Translations under genes and position numbers: made by a program
Source of the DNA: Yoonia sp. G8-12
Lineage (GTDB): Bacteria > Pseudomonadota > Alphaproteobacteria > Rhodobacterales > Rhodobacteraceae
NCBI RefSeq assembly: GCF_038443675.1
Contig: NZ_CP151762.1
Span: forward strand, 1,550,001 to 1,614,000
Length of the DNA stretch: 64,000 bases
Direction: 5' to 3'
Shown here: in pieces, positions 26,211 through 35,639 of the stretch
Layout: every line of letters begins with the position of its first letter
How positions within the stretch are numbered: position 1 is the stretch's first letter
Notes under the pieces: model-generated
Database searches by the model: none
What the model was told of the DNA's origin: nothing
Seen by the model: only the letters and a program-made list of their open reading frames with translations

Positions 26211-28315
26211 CTCCAAAACCGCCCCCAACTCTCCTGTAATGCCACAACGTGGCCGCCGCGCACGGTCTCATACAAGCGGCCATCGACGTTCAGACGCGCG
26301 CCACCGTCGCGGCTCAGTGATGAAAGGCGCACGTCGGTTCTGTCGCGGGTCGCATTGCCCAAGGCCCAATCTAGCGGGATCGTCAGCTGAATACCTTTAT
26401 CGAACGACCCTTCGCCAAAATCCTCAAAGGGCACATCGGTCAAGGTGGCATAGGCGCCAACACGCCATCCATTGGCAAATTCGCGATCAAGCGCAAAAGT
26501 CGCCCCCCAGTCACCGGCCAAGTAGCGGCCAACGTCTATCCTACCCTGAAAATCATTTTCGAAATCATAGTAGACAGAGCCATGCCCCGTCACGACGTCA
26601 TAGACACCGTCAAGATCGGCGAAGTCCTGCGCGCCGAACCCCAGATCATAGTCGCGCTGCACGACATAGTTGAGCTCTGCCCCAAGGGCCAAGCGGCTGT
26701 CGACAGGCTTCCACAGGAGTTCCGCAGAGGCCCCCGCGAACATCTTTTCAAGATAACCCAGCGACACGCGGCTATAGAGCGAACGGCCAGGCCGCTCATA
26801 CCAATGCAGCGCAAGGTCTTCGATCCCGACCTCGCCTGCCTCTCCGTAGAGCGCCACATTGCGCCTGACCGGCTGGAGTGTTGAATCCGAGACGCGTGCA
26901 TCCGAGCGGTTTTCCGAAACACGGTAACGGGCTGTTCCCTCAAGATAGAGATTGGGCAGCAACGCGTAACGCAAATCGGCCTGGAGGCCAAATTCACCAC
27001 GCAACGGATCCGACCCGTCGAATAACTGCACGGCGTAGTAAGGGGACAGGCCCCACTCAAACGGGCTGGCCTGCGCATCAACTGCCGTCGCACCTACACC
27101 AGTTCCTGTCTCTGCCACGGTCACACGTGCAAGGCTTTGTGCTGCGGCATTGGGGCGGTTTTCGAGGGTCTCCATATCGGATCGCCGGATCGCGACAGTC
27201 GACAAGGGTAATCCTGCACGGGTCGGTTCAAGCACAAACATTTCAATAGACGGCGGCATGGTATTAGTGAGCACACGCGCAACACGGCCCAGCGCCTGCG
27301 CTTCGGCGCGGTATCTTTCGTTTTCAAAACGTACCCGAACAGTGCGGCCAGAGATATCCATGCTCTGTAAAACGATACCCTCTTCGAGGAGCGCTGTGGC
27401 GGTCGCGTCGCGCAGCGCGCGCTCTGACGGCAAGGCAGCACTTGTACGCCCGCGCACTGCAACAGGCACCGGTGCGGCCTCAAAGCCACTGCGTGCCGCG
27501 CGATCCGTAGGGTCTATGATAATCGTTGCCGAAAGCCCCAGCTCACTGCCCCCTAAGGCATAGGCGCTGAGAATATAGTCCTGACCCGGCGCATAGCTGA
27601 GACCGAAGTTGAAGGGTGTTTCACGCTCGACGACACCCAAAGACGTCTCACGCGCATAAGCATCGCTGGAGTATTCAGCCGTGGCGGTCCAACTGTCACT
27701 GATCCGCCATTCAGCGCCGCCAAAAAATGCCGCATCACCTCGGAAAAACTGATCGAATGACGGTGTGCCGCCGTCGCCGAAATCGAGCGGAGGGCGTTGG
27801 TTAAGCGTTTCGTCAAAAACACCCAAAGGGTTCTCGAAGCCGCCTTCAGTGCCTAAGCGTCCCCAACCCAACCCCACGGTTGCCCGCAAGCGAGGTGAGA
27901 GTGTTTTACTGGCGACGAGATACTCGCCGCTATAATTCCCTGTCCCAAGAAAGTCGCGCAAACCGATGGCAACTGCAGGACGCAAGCTGCCCTCTGTTAG
28001 AAGTTGATAGTGAAAATCAAAACTGCGGTCATAAAGATCATCCGTGTCCTGTCCTGTAAACTCTGCAAAACGCGAATAGCGAAACGTGCCGCTCAAACGG
28101 GGTGTGACCTGAAAATTGAATGATGCCCTTTGCTGGTTTTCAAAACCACCGAGGGTCACACCAATCTCGGCGTCCGGCCGCGAGAATGCTGAGGGCATTT
28201 CGATAAGGCCCGGGGTGCCGTAAAGAGAATAACCGCTGCGCCAATCCTCTGCGACTGCATGGGTCGCATCAAACACGCAGAAGGCCAAGATAGATATTCG
28301 AAGGGATCTTTTCAT
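26207..28315 (-). CDS. YjbH/GfcD family outer-membrane exopolysaccharide protein
   Basis: Large predicted outer-membrane beta-barrel lipoprotein-like or exported protein (about 702 residues from ATG 28315: MKRSLRISILAFCVFDATHA). The family hallmark YGTPGLIEMPSAFSRPDAEI sits right after the signal peptide, and many alternating amphipathic strands run to the C-terminal FWR. YjbH proteins are thought to secrete or anchor group 4-type capsule or exopolysaccharide. It leads a yjbH-yjbF-small gene-wza-wzb-wzc series, all on the - strand. Confidence 0.86.
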   Translation of the reverse strand: MKRSLRISILAFCVFDATHAVAEDWRSGYSLYGTPGLIEMPSAFSRPDAEIGVTLGGFENQQRASFNFQVTPRLSGTFRYSRFAEFTGQDTDDLYDRSFDFHYQLLTEGSLRPAVAIGLRDFLGTGNYSGEYLVASKTLSPRLRATVGLGWGRLGTEGGFENPLGVFDETLNQRPPLDFGDGGTPSFDQFFRGDAAFFGGAEWRISDSWTATAEYSSDAYARETSLGVVERETPFNFGLSYAPGQDYILSAYALGGSELGLSATIIIDPTDRAARSGFEAAPVPVAVRGRTSAALPSERALRDATATALLEEGIVLQSMDISGRTVRVRFENERYRAEAQALGRVARVLTNTMPPSIEMFVLEPTRAGLPLSTVAIRRSDMETLENRPNAAAQSLARVTVAETGTGVGATAVDAQASPFEWGLSPYYAVQLFDGSDPLRGEFGLQADLRYALLPNLYLEGTARYRVSENRSDARVSDSTLQPVRRNVALYGEAGEVGIEDLALHWYERPGRSLYSRVSLGYLEKMFAGASAELLWKPVDSRLALGAELNYVVQRDYDLGFGAQDFADLDGVYDVVTGHGSVYYDFENDFQGRIDVGRYLAGDWGATFALDREFANGWRVGAYATLTDVPFEDFGEGSFDKGIQLTIPLDWALGNATRDRTDVRLSSLSRDGGARLNVDGRLYETVRGGHVVALQESWGRFWR

Positions 28316-28528
28316 AGCCACACTTCTCTGCCCCACCATTCTGCCTGGTCACATCATGTCAGATCTGGTCTTTTTTCTTGCGTCTTTGTCTACGCAACAT
28401 TCCGCTCGAAAGCCAATTTCTTTTGAAACACTGTCACCACAGGTCTTTGCTGGGCAAGCAAAGAGATCGGCACAATGCCCCCAAAAGCGGATAGTTGGCA
28501 AACGGCCATATAGGATTACCAGAACCAA

Positions 28529-29833
28529 TCACGTCTCGCGAAAAGCTCGGACGAAATAGTCGGCAAGCGGCTTGATCAGGAACTGAAGAGGGCTGCGATC
28601 CAGTGTGCGTGCAAACGCCTGCACCGGCATGCCGGGTATCAGTGTCATCTCCTCAGGCAATCGGTCCATCTCGCCGGCCTCAAGCTCGATCTCGGCGCGG
28701 TAATACGAAACCCCCGAATTCTCATTCTGGAACGCATCGGCGGACACCAGGGTCACCGTGCCTTTCAGTTCAGGCGTGCGCCGCTGATCAAAAGCCGAGA
28801 ACCGCAAAGTGACCTCTTGGCCGACAAAAATCTGGTCGATGTCAGTCACTTCAACCTGCGTGGCGATCACCAGCGGGCGGTCCTGCGGGATCAGGAACAG
28901 CACCGGGTCAGCGGCGCGAATAACCGATTGCGGCGCAAACACTTGCAAGCCATAGACGATGCCGGAAACCGGCGCGCGGATATCCAGCCGGTCGAGTTGG
29001 CGACGCAGAGTACGGCGGCGTTCGGACAGTTCCAGTTCGTTAAACTGCAAATCGCGCAGTCGCGTGATGGCCTCCTCGCGGCGTGTTGATGACAGACCGA
29101 GGACTTGTAGCTCGATCTCCGTCATCCGCTCTGCTGCCTGTGCAGCTTGCGCCGTCAATTCGCCGACTCGTCCGAGCAAGCTCGCCTCTTCACGTTGAAG
29201 CGCAAGCACCCGACTTACCTGCGCCAGACCACGATCGAAAAGGCTTTGTTGATCAACAAGCTCTTTGCCGATCAGTTCGCGTTGGGTGGAAAGCGCCTCC
29301 TGCTGCGCGCTGATTCCAGTGAGCTGGCTAGCGACTTGCGCGCGCTGTTGGCTTAGCTGCTCAATCGCACTTTGATTGGTTTCCAGTCGCGCACGGAACA
29401 AACGCTCCTGCCCTTCCATGAGTTTTTGTACTTCCGGCGTCGCAACCTCTGTCAAGATCGGGCTGAATGTCAGCGTCGACGCATCATCCCTTTCGGCCTC
29501 GAGCCGCGCGCGGCGTGCGAGGATCTCAAAAAGCTGCCCCTCTACAATGGCAAGTTCCGATTGCAGGATCGTCGGATCCAACCGAAGCAAAAGATCGCCA
29601 GCCTGCACCGTGTCACCTTCATCCACGATGATCTCGTCGACAACGCCGCCGTCAGGATGCTGCACGACCTGCCTGTTACGGTCCACTTCGATTTGCCCTG
29701 TCGTGATGACCGCACCGGAAATTTGTGCCATGACCGACCATGTTCCAAACCCACCGACAAGGATCAGCAACGCAAGACCACCAATCGTGAGGTGCTTGTT
29801 CGCCGACCAGCGCTTCGTGACATTCTCAATCAT
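28529..29833 (-). CDS. Type I secretion periplasmic adaptor, HlyD/PrtE family
   Basis: Membrane-fusion protein that links the ABC exporter to a TolC-type outer-membrane channel. The 434 residues comprise one N-terminal membrane segment (HLTIGGLALLILVGGFGTWS), a biotinyl-lipoyl-like part (DEIIVDEGDTVQAGDLLLRL), a long coiled coil (about 90-280) and a second lipoyl half with RAPVSGIVYGLQVFAPQSVI. Its ATG overlaps the stop of the ABC protein (ATGA). The outer-membrane TolC partner is not in the window. Confidence 0.92.
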   Translation of the reverse strand: MIENVTKRWSANKHLTIGGLALLILVGGFGTWSVMAQISGAVITTGQIEVDRNRQVVQHPDGGVVDEIIVDEGDTVQAGDLLLRLDPTILQSELAIVEGQLFEILARRARLEAERDDASTLTFSPILTEVATPEVQKLMEGQERLFRARLETNQSAIEQLSQQRAQVASQLTGISAQQEALSTQRELIGKELVDQQSLFDRGLAQVSRVLALQREEASLLGRVGELTAQAAQAAERMTEIELQVLGLSSTRREEAITRLRDLQFNELELSERRRTLRRQLDRLDIRAPVSGIVYGLQVFAPQSVIRAADPVLFLIPQDRPLVIATQVEVTDIDQIFVGQEVTLRFSAFDQRRTPELKGTVTLVSADAFQNENSGVSYYRAEIELEAGEMDRLPEEMTLIPGMPVQAFARTLDRSPLQFLIKPLADYFVRAFRET

Positions 29834-31569
29834 GACACGCCCCCGCCTTTGCCAGTGCTACGTTTGATGTCGCCGTGGTTCTTAACCATCTCGGCCAATA
29901 CTGCGTCTTTCGGGCCGAAGGCCCGTCTTGTGCCGTTTTCAAGGACCAGCAAAAGATCGCATTCCTGAATGGCCGAAGGCCGGTGCGCCATGATGAAGAC
30001 AACTTTACCTTCGGCTTTCAATGCCTTGATGGCCTTATTCAGAGCAATAGACCCATCATTGTCGAGATTTGAGTTGGGTTCGTCCAACACGACAATCACC
30101 GGATCACCATAGAGGGCACGCGCCAGACCAATCCTTTGGATTTGGCCACCCGACAAACGCCCACTCGTCGAAGAAACGTAGGTATCATAGCCATCCGGCA
30201 ATTTGAGGATCATCTCATGGGCGTCGGCAGTTTTGGCCGCAACAATAACCTTGGCGTCATCAGGTGCCATCGACATCCGTGCAATGTTTTCCTTGATCGT
30301 GCCGTCAAAAAGATGAACGCGTTGAGGCAGATAGCCGACATGCTGACCTAGGACATCTGGTTCATATTGGTCAAGTGCCGCACCATCTAGCCGGATCTTG
30401 CCGGCCGCAGGTGTCCAAACCCCTGTGAGAATGCGGGCGAGCGTTGACTTGCCTGCACCGGACTGGCCGATCACGCCAACGGCCTGCCCCGGCGAAACCG
30501 CAAAGCTGACCCCGCGCAACGATGCCTGCTGTTCGCCTGGCGGGACAGCAGTGACCTGTTCAGCAACAATTTTGGCCAAAGGTTTCGGAAGTTCCGTGCG
30601 CTGCTCTTCTGCTGGAATTTGTCCGAGAAGCTCGGCCAAATTGCGCCAGCCTTCGCGCCCTCGTTGGAATACTGCCCATTGCCCGACCAGCTGTTCAATC
30701 GGTGCCAGTGCTCTGCCGAGCAGGATTGATCCTGCGATCATAGCACCAGGTGACAATTCGTTGATCAATACAAGGTAGGCACCAAGACCAAGCATCGCCG
30801 ACTGTAGGAACAGCCGGAACGACTTGGTGAGCGCGGTGAATGTGCCCGAAGTATCTGCGGCATCAATGGCCGTATCCAGAGATTTGCCGCGCGCGAGTTG
30901 CCAACGATCAAAGGCGGCGCCCCGCATGCCAAGGGAATGCACCATTTCGCTCTCATTGCGGATATGGGTACCTAGCTGATTTGATGCGAAACTGGCGGCG
31001 TTGGCGGCTTCAAGTGGTTTGCGCGCCGTGAACTGGTTGAGCAAGGCCACGATGAGCAGGATGACCGCTCCGACAACTGCCAAAAGACCCATCAAAGGAT
31101 GAAAAATGAAGATGCCCAAAAAGAAGAGCGGCACCCATGGCAGATCAAAAAACGCCATGAGAGCGGGTGATGTGATAAGGCGCTGAATAGCTTCGAGATC
31201 ACGCAAACCCGTTGCCGCCTCACGCGGCGCACGGTTCAGCGTTGTCGCCTTAAGTACAGCCCCAAAGACCCGCCGGTCCAAACCTGCCTGAAAACGCGCG
31301 CCGACGCGTCCCATGACACGACCGCGAACGAAATCGAGAATACCCATCATCGCGTAAAGGAAGGCCACCAACACAGACAAAGCGAGCAAGGTCTCAAAGG
31401 ACCGCGAACTTAGGACGCGGTCATAAACATTGAGCATATAAAGTGGCCCAGTTAGCATGAGCAAGTTCACAAAAAAGCTGAAAACTGCGACCGCCCAATA
31501 CAGAGAACGGCTTTTCTTGCGCGTTTCAACAAGCTCCGCTCTGCCACGAACTGAGTTTTCAGTAGACAT
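29830..31569 (-). CDS. Type I secretion ABC transporter ATPase/permease, PrtD family
   Basis: Inner-membrane exporter of the type I system. The 579-residue chain has about six membrane helices in the first 300 residues, then an ATPase domain with Walker A IGQSGAGKS (368-376), signature LSGGQ (472-476) and Walker B VIVVLDEP (491-498). It has no N-terminal C39 peptidase or C39-like domain, as in PrtD/PrsD exporters of RTX-like substrates. It is the first gene of a two-gene unit with the HlyD-like adaptor. The multi-repeat protein at 9825-12779 is the best candidate substrate in view. Confidence 0.92.
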   Translation of the reverse strand: MSTENSVRGRAELVETRKKSRSLYWAVAVFSFFVNLLMLTGPLYMLNVYDRVLSSRSFETLLALSVLVAFLYAMMGILDFVRGRVMGRVGARFQAGLDRRVFGAVLKATTLNRAPREAATGLRDLEAIQRLITSPALMAFFDLPWVPLFFLGIFIFHPLMGLLAVVGAVILLIVALLNQFTARKPLEAANAASFASNQLGTHIRNESEMVHSLGMRGAAFDRWQLARGKSLDTAIDAADTSGTFTALTKSFRLFLQSAMLGLGAYLVLINELSPGAMIAGSILLGRALAPIEQLVGQWAVFQRGREGWRNLAELLGQIPAEEQRTELPKPLAKIVAEQVTAVPPGEQQASLRGVSFAVSPGQAVGVIGQSGAGKSTLARILTGVWTPAAGKIRLDGAALDQYEPDVLGQHVGYLPQRVHLFDGTIKENIARMSMAPDDAKVIVAAKTADAHEMILKLPDGYDTYVSSTSGRLSGGQIQRIGLARALYGDPVIVVLDEPNSNLDNDGSIALNKAIKALKAEGKVVFIMAHRPSAIQECDLLLVLENGTRRAFGPKDAVLAEMVKNHGDIKRSTGKGGGVS

Positions 31570-31756
31570 TTTTTATTGATTACCTCGAAGGCCTCTGCTC
31601 GCGGGCATCATAAGAGTTAATCGCATAGACACAATTGTGAATGTCTCATTTCGTCAGCACAGGCTTGGCCACAGGCATGAGGGGTGGTCGGAGAGAACAT
31701 TTTGCTGCAGATCAGGCTATCGGGCCGTTGCTCTGGAATTACGCGACTGCGCCGTC

Positions 31757-32579
31757 CTAAGCTGGTCCGCACACACTCTGACGCGTGTCTGCCTGCTCAT
31801 AATCTCCAACAAACATAGACCGCTCAAAACGGAAGTACCCGCTGACGGCCGCGATGTCGGATGGATCAAAGCCTGCACGCTGCGCGGCTGTCTTGATAAT
31901 TCTCTTGATCGTCGTTGTACTCAGATCGCGGTCAATCGGCCGTGATTTGCAGACCGAGCAAAAAAGCCATTCCATGTTCGCCCCTCTCAGGGCCAGCCAC
32001 CTCCGCTAGAGCTTTGCAGTAGCCAAGGACGTAAATGCAATTCGCCCCGCGCCAAACTGCTCAGCCTTGCTCCTCTGGATCAGCACGCGCAGCGTTCCAT
32101 CGGGCAGATCCTCAATGTCGTCGTTCTTGAGCGCGACAAGCTCTGACCGCCGCGTCATCAATTCGTAGCCAAGTGACAGCATGGCACGGTGACGTAGGCC
32201 CCAAAGAGTATCGGCTCATTCTCGATGAACCGCGTAAGGTGATCATGTGCGGGCCCCTAGCCTGCCTCAGCCGCACGGGTTTGGCACGCCTCACGCGGCG
32301 CATCACCAGATTGATGTCCTCGTCATGCGTGGGGTCAGGCAGGCGAAGCAACCTATGCACTTTTCCGATCGCCTAGAGACGGCGACGCACCGTTGATAGC
32401 GTCAAGTCCTTGCCCTGATCTTCGAGCAAGCGACACACTGTTTCAACAGCAGCAGCAAACGGTTGCTCACCACGCGTGTGCCACCAATTCCCAAACTCCT
32501 CGACATCGGCGTAGTAACTGCACATGGTGGCTGGCGAGTATGCGCCCTCGAGGCGTTTAAATTGGGATCGCCAAGTCAC
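31757..32579 (-). pseudogene. Tyrosine recombinase/phage integrase remnant
   Basis: A decayed site-specific recombinase readable in several frames. The N-terminal SAM-like domain starts at 32579 (SPATMCSYYADVEEFGNWWH) and ends at a TAG after STVRRRL. A second piece has HRLLRLPDPTHDEDINLVMR. A third has SLGYELMTRRSELVALKNDD, with the first catalytic Arg, and stops at a TAG after TAKL. A last piece, DLSTTTIKRIIKTAAQRAGF, ends before the catalytic His/Arg and Tyr, which are lost. At least three independent lesions mean it is dead, unlike the single-base lesions elsewhere. It marks an old integration event. Confidence 0.8.
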
Positions 32580-32605
32580 TTTGTTGGAACTGTTTATGAG
32601 ATCAA

Positions 32606-32626
32606 TATGATACTTTTGGTATCATA
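32606..32626. promoter_or_regulatory. Palindromic operator upstream of the XRE gene
   Basis: Perfect inverted repeat TATGATAC (32606-32613) / GTATCATA (32619-32626) with a 5-base spacer, ending 9 bases before the ATG at 32636. The position suggests autoregulation by the encoded XRE protein or another repressor. Binding is inferred. Confidence 0.5.
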
Positions 32627-32635
32627 ATTTAATGA

Positions 32636-32890
32636 ATGGATATCCCTGCCGAACAAATCAAAGCCGCGCGCGCTGCAATTGGAATGACCATCAAATCAAT
32701 TGCAAACACATCGGGTATTGGCCTTGCGACATTGAAACGCTGTGAGCCCTCATCTGGGGTACGAGCGTCTCGCAAGGGTCACCTTGAGACACTTAAGATT
32801 CATCTTGAATGTGCGGGCATCGAATTCATCGGCACACCTGAAGATGGCCCTGGAATCCGGATCCACGCGAAGCCAGATCACAACGCTTAG
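32636..32890 (+). CDS. Small XRE-type helix-turn-helix protein
   Basis: An 84-residue DNA-binding protein. Residues 6-40 form a Cro/C1-type HTH (EQIKAARAAIGMTIKSIANT, then GLATLKRCE). The C-terminal part, LECAGIEFIGTPEDGPGIRI, is the tail common in small alphaproteobacterial XRE proteins found near integrases and plasmid or phage genes. ATG 32636 lies 9 bases after a palindrome. With the neighbouring integrase remnant it is probably a leftover of a mobile element. The VanZ-like gene begins 10 bases after its stop. Confidence 0.8.
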   Translation: MDIPAEQIKAARAAIGMTIKSIANTSGIGLATLKRCEPSSGVRASRKGHLETLKIHLECAGIEFIGTPEDGPGIRIHAKPDHNA

Positions 32891-32899
32891 GAACCTCTT

Positions 32900-33262
32900 T
32901 TGATCACCCCATCATCTTTGCAACCACGAACGCGGAAGGCGCTTGCCTACGGGCTCACCGCCGCACTTGCGTCTGTGATTGCGGCGCTCACCTTGCTCCC
33001 GCTTCCCGCGCCGCCTCTTGCCACTGACGGTGGCGACAAGATCTATCATTTCATAGCCTTTGCAGGCCTGATGCTGCCGGTCGCATCGCTACGGCCGAAG
33101 GCTCTTATCTGGATGATCCCGGCGGCTTTGCTGTTCGGCGCCGGCATCGAGGTCTTACAGCCATTCGTGAACCGTAGTCGGGATCTGGCAGATTTCTTAG
33201 CAGATGCCGCTGGCGTTCTTGCAGGCGCTGCAATTGGCGCGGGCCTTAATCGGCTCATCTAG
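32900..33262 (+). CDS. VanZ-like small membrane protein
   Basis: A 120-residue protein with four hydrophobic segments and the family's acidic/histidine signatures: DKIYHFIAFAGLMLP after the first segment and FVNRSRDLADFLADAAGVLA before the last. Members are found near surface-glycan genes and may resist lipid II-binding glycopeptides; the general function is unclear. The start is a TTG at 32900 with AGGA a few bases upstream. It may be co-transcribed with the XRE gene. Confidence 0.75.
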   Translation: MITPSSLQPRTRKALAYGLTAALASVIAALTLLPLPAPPLATDGGDKIYHFIAFAGLMLPVASLRPKALIWMIPAALLFGAGIEVLQPFVNRSRDLADFLADAAGVLAGAAIGAGLNRLI

Positions 33263-33540
33263 CAGCTTTGTCTAGCTTTCGTTCGATTGTCGCCATACCC
33301 TCATTAAACACTGGAAACCTTGTTCAGTACGAAGAGATCGTTCCAGGGTATTCATTATCCAAACGCATCCGATGATGGCACAACCCTGACGCGGTCTGGC
33401 AGCGGAAAGTCACTTCCCTGCGGGAAATTATAAAAATCCGAGAAGTTCGCCATGTTCAGGTTGCGTGGACTGTTGGCATTTCTGCAATCTCGTGGGACAA
33501 CCTGAGGCGCGCCCAATTTTCACACAGCACCAAGGCAAAT

Positions 33541-34662
33541 ATGACAAAAACCGCACTCATCACAGGAATCACCGGTCAGGATGGTTCCTACCTTGCCGAA
33601 CTTCTGCTTGAAAAAGGATACGTGGTGCATGGCATCAAACGCCGGGCGTCCTCTTTCAACACCCAACGGGTCGATCACATTTATGTAGATCCCCATGTCG
33701 ATAACGCCCGTTTCAAGCTGCATTACGGCGATCTGACTGACACCTCGAACCTGACCCGCATTATGTCCGAAGTTCAGCCCGATGAGGTCTATAACCTTGG
33801 TGCGCAATCCCATGTCGCAGTGAGTTTCGAGGCGCCCGAATACACTGCCGACGTTGACGGGATTGGGACCCTCCGTCTGCTGGAAGCGATCCGTTTTCTG
33901 GGCCTTGATAAAAAGACCCGCTTCTATCAGGCCTCGACATCCGAGCTTTACGGCCTTGTGCAAGAAACGCCGCAGCGCGAAACAACGCCCTTTTATCCAC
34001 GTTCACCCTATGCCGTTGCAAAGCTCTATTCCTATTGGATGACGATCAACTACCGCGAGGCGTATGGTCTTTTTGCGTGCAACGGCATCTTGTTTAACCA
34101 CGAAAGCCCGCGTCGCGGTGAAACCTTTGTCACCCGCAAGATCACGCGCGGCTTGGCACATATCGCCCAAGGGTTGGAACCCTGTCTTTACATGGGCAAC
34201 ATCGACAGCCTGCGCGATTGGGGCCATGCCAAGGATTACGTGCGCATGCAGTGGATGATGTTGCAGCAGGACCAACCCGAGGACTATGTGATCGCCACCG
34301 GCAAGCAGCATTCCGTGCGCGACTTCATCAACTGGTCCGCTGCCGAACTGGGTCTGACGCTGGAATTTTCCGGCGAAGGTGTGGATGAGGTGGCCACGGT
34401 CGCGACCGTCACCGGCGATATGGCCCCTGCCCTGAAGGCTGGCGATGTCATCATGCGGATCGACCCGCGCTATTTCCGCCCTGCCGAGGTTGAGACGCTG
34501 CTGGGCGATCCATCCAAGGCCAAGCAACAACTGGGTTGGGAGCCACAAATCACCGCCCAAGAGATGTGTGCTGAGATGGTAGCAGAAGACCTGAAAACCG
34601 CCCGCAGACATGCGTTTCTCAAAGAGAACGGCATGGATGTGCCCGTCGCTTTCGAAAGCTGA
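33541..34662 (+). CDS. gmd: GDP-mannose 4,6-dehydratase
   Basis: Converts GDP-D-mannose to GDP-4-keto-6-deoxy-D-mannose, the first step of GDP-L-fucose synthesis. The 373-residue protein has the NADP-binding GITGQDGSYLAELL (9-22), the RRASSFNTQRVDHIY loop and the catalytic YAVAKLYSYW (about 157-166). It is the first gene of a tight four-gene operon with the GDP-fucose synthase, mannose-1-phosphate guanylyltransferase and phosphomannomutase genes. AAGG upstream of ATG 33541 serves as ribosome site. Confidence 0.96.
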   Translation: MTKTALITGITGQDGSYLAELLLEKGYVVHGIKRRASSFNTQRVDHIYVDPHVDNARFKLHYGDLTDTSNLTRIMSEVQPDEVYNLGAQSHVAVSFEAPEYTADVDGIGTLRLLEAIRFLGLDKKTRFYQASTSELYGLVQETPQRETTPFYPRSPYAVAKLYSYWMTINYREAYGLFACNGILFNHESPRRGETFVTRKITRGLAHIAQGLEPCLYMGNIDSLRDWGHAKDYVRMQWMMLQQDQPEDYVIATGKQHSVRDFINWSAAELGLTLEFSGEGVDEVATVATVTGDMAPALKAGDVIMRIDPRYFRPAEVETLLGDPSKAKQQLGWEPQITAQEMCAEMVAEDLKTARRHAFLKENGMDVPVAFES

Positions 34663-34673
34663 GGAGGGCGGTC

Positions 34674-35633
34674 ATGCAAAAGATCTATGTTGCAGGCCAT
34701 CGCGGCATGGTCGGTGGCGCCATCCTGCGCCAGTTGCAGGCCCGTGGGGATGCAAAGATCATCACACGGACCCATGCCGAATTGGACCTGACGAACCAAT
34801 CTGCGGTGCGCGATTTCATGCAGGACGAAAAGCCTGATGTGGTGATCCTCGCCGCTGCCAAAGTGGGGGGCATCCACGCCAACAACACCTACCCCGCTGA
34901 TTTTATTTATGAAAACCTGATGATCGCCAGCAATGTCATCCATCAGGCCTACGCTGCGGGTGTCACGCGCCTGCTGCAACTGGGATCATCCTGCATCTAT
35001 CCGCGCGATGTGGCCCAGCCGATGCGCGAAGACGCTTTGCTGACCGGCACGCTTGAGCCGACGAACGAACCCTACGCCGTGGCCAAGATCGCGGGGATAA
35101 AGCTTTGTGAGAGCTATAATCGCCAGCACAGTGTCGATTATCGCAGCGTGATGCCGACAAACCTCTATGGGCCCGGCGATAATTTCCACCCCGAAAACAG
35201 CCATGTGATGCCCGCCCTGATGCGCCGTTTCCATGAAGCGGCCCAAGAAAACCGTGAAGAGGTTGTGATCTGGGGCACAGGATCGCCGCGGCGCGAATTT
35301 CTGCATGTCGATGATATGGCCGCTGCCTCGCTCTTTGTGCTGGACCTGCCGAAACCCGACTATGACGCCAACGCCGATCCGATGCTGAGCCATATCAATG
35401 TCGGCACTGGCAGCGATATTTCGATCCTTGAGCTTGCGCAGGCCGTGGCAAAGGTCACGGGCTTTCACGGCCAGATCAAAACCGACCCCACCAAACCTGA
35501 CGGCACGCCGCGCAAATTGATGGATGTGGGCCGTCTGGCCAGGATGGGTTGGCGCGCGCAGATCGGTCTTGAGGACGGGATCGCGGAAACCTACCAATGG
35601 TATCTGGCGAATACGGAAAACCTGAGGGGTTAG
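34674..35633 (+). CDS. fcl: GDP-L-fucose synthase
   Basis: NADPH-dependent 3,5-epimerase/4-reductase that finishes GDP-L-fucose from the Gmd product. The 319 residues have GHRGMVGGAILRQL (6-19), the catalytic Tyr/Lys motif YAVAKIAG (about 133-140), and SSCIYPR, which is diagnostic for this enzyme (GSSCIYPRDVAQPMREDALL). It starts 11 bases after gmd with GGAGG upstream and is followed by manC after 6 bases. Confidence 0.95.
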   Translation: MQKIYVAGHRGMVGGAILRQLQARGDAKIITRTHAELDLTNQSAVRDFMQDEKPDVVILAAAKVGGIHANNTYPADFIYENLMIASNVIHQAYAAGVTRLLQLGSSCIYPRDVAQPMREDALLTGTLEPTNEPYAVAKIAGIKLCESYNRQHSVDYRSVMPTNLYGPGDNFHPENSHVMPALMRRFHEAAQENREEVVIWGTGSPRREFLHVDDMAAASLFVLDLPKPDYDANADPMLSHINVGTGSDISILELAQAVAKVTGFHGQIKTDPTKPDGTPRKLMDVGRLARMGWRAQIGLEDGIAETYQWYLANTENLRG

Positions 35634-35639
35634 GGCGGC

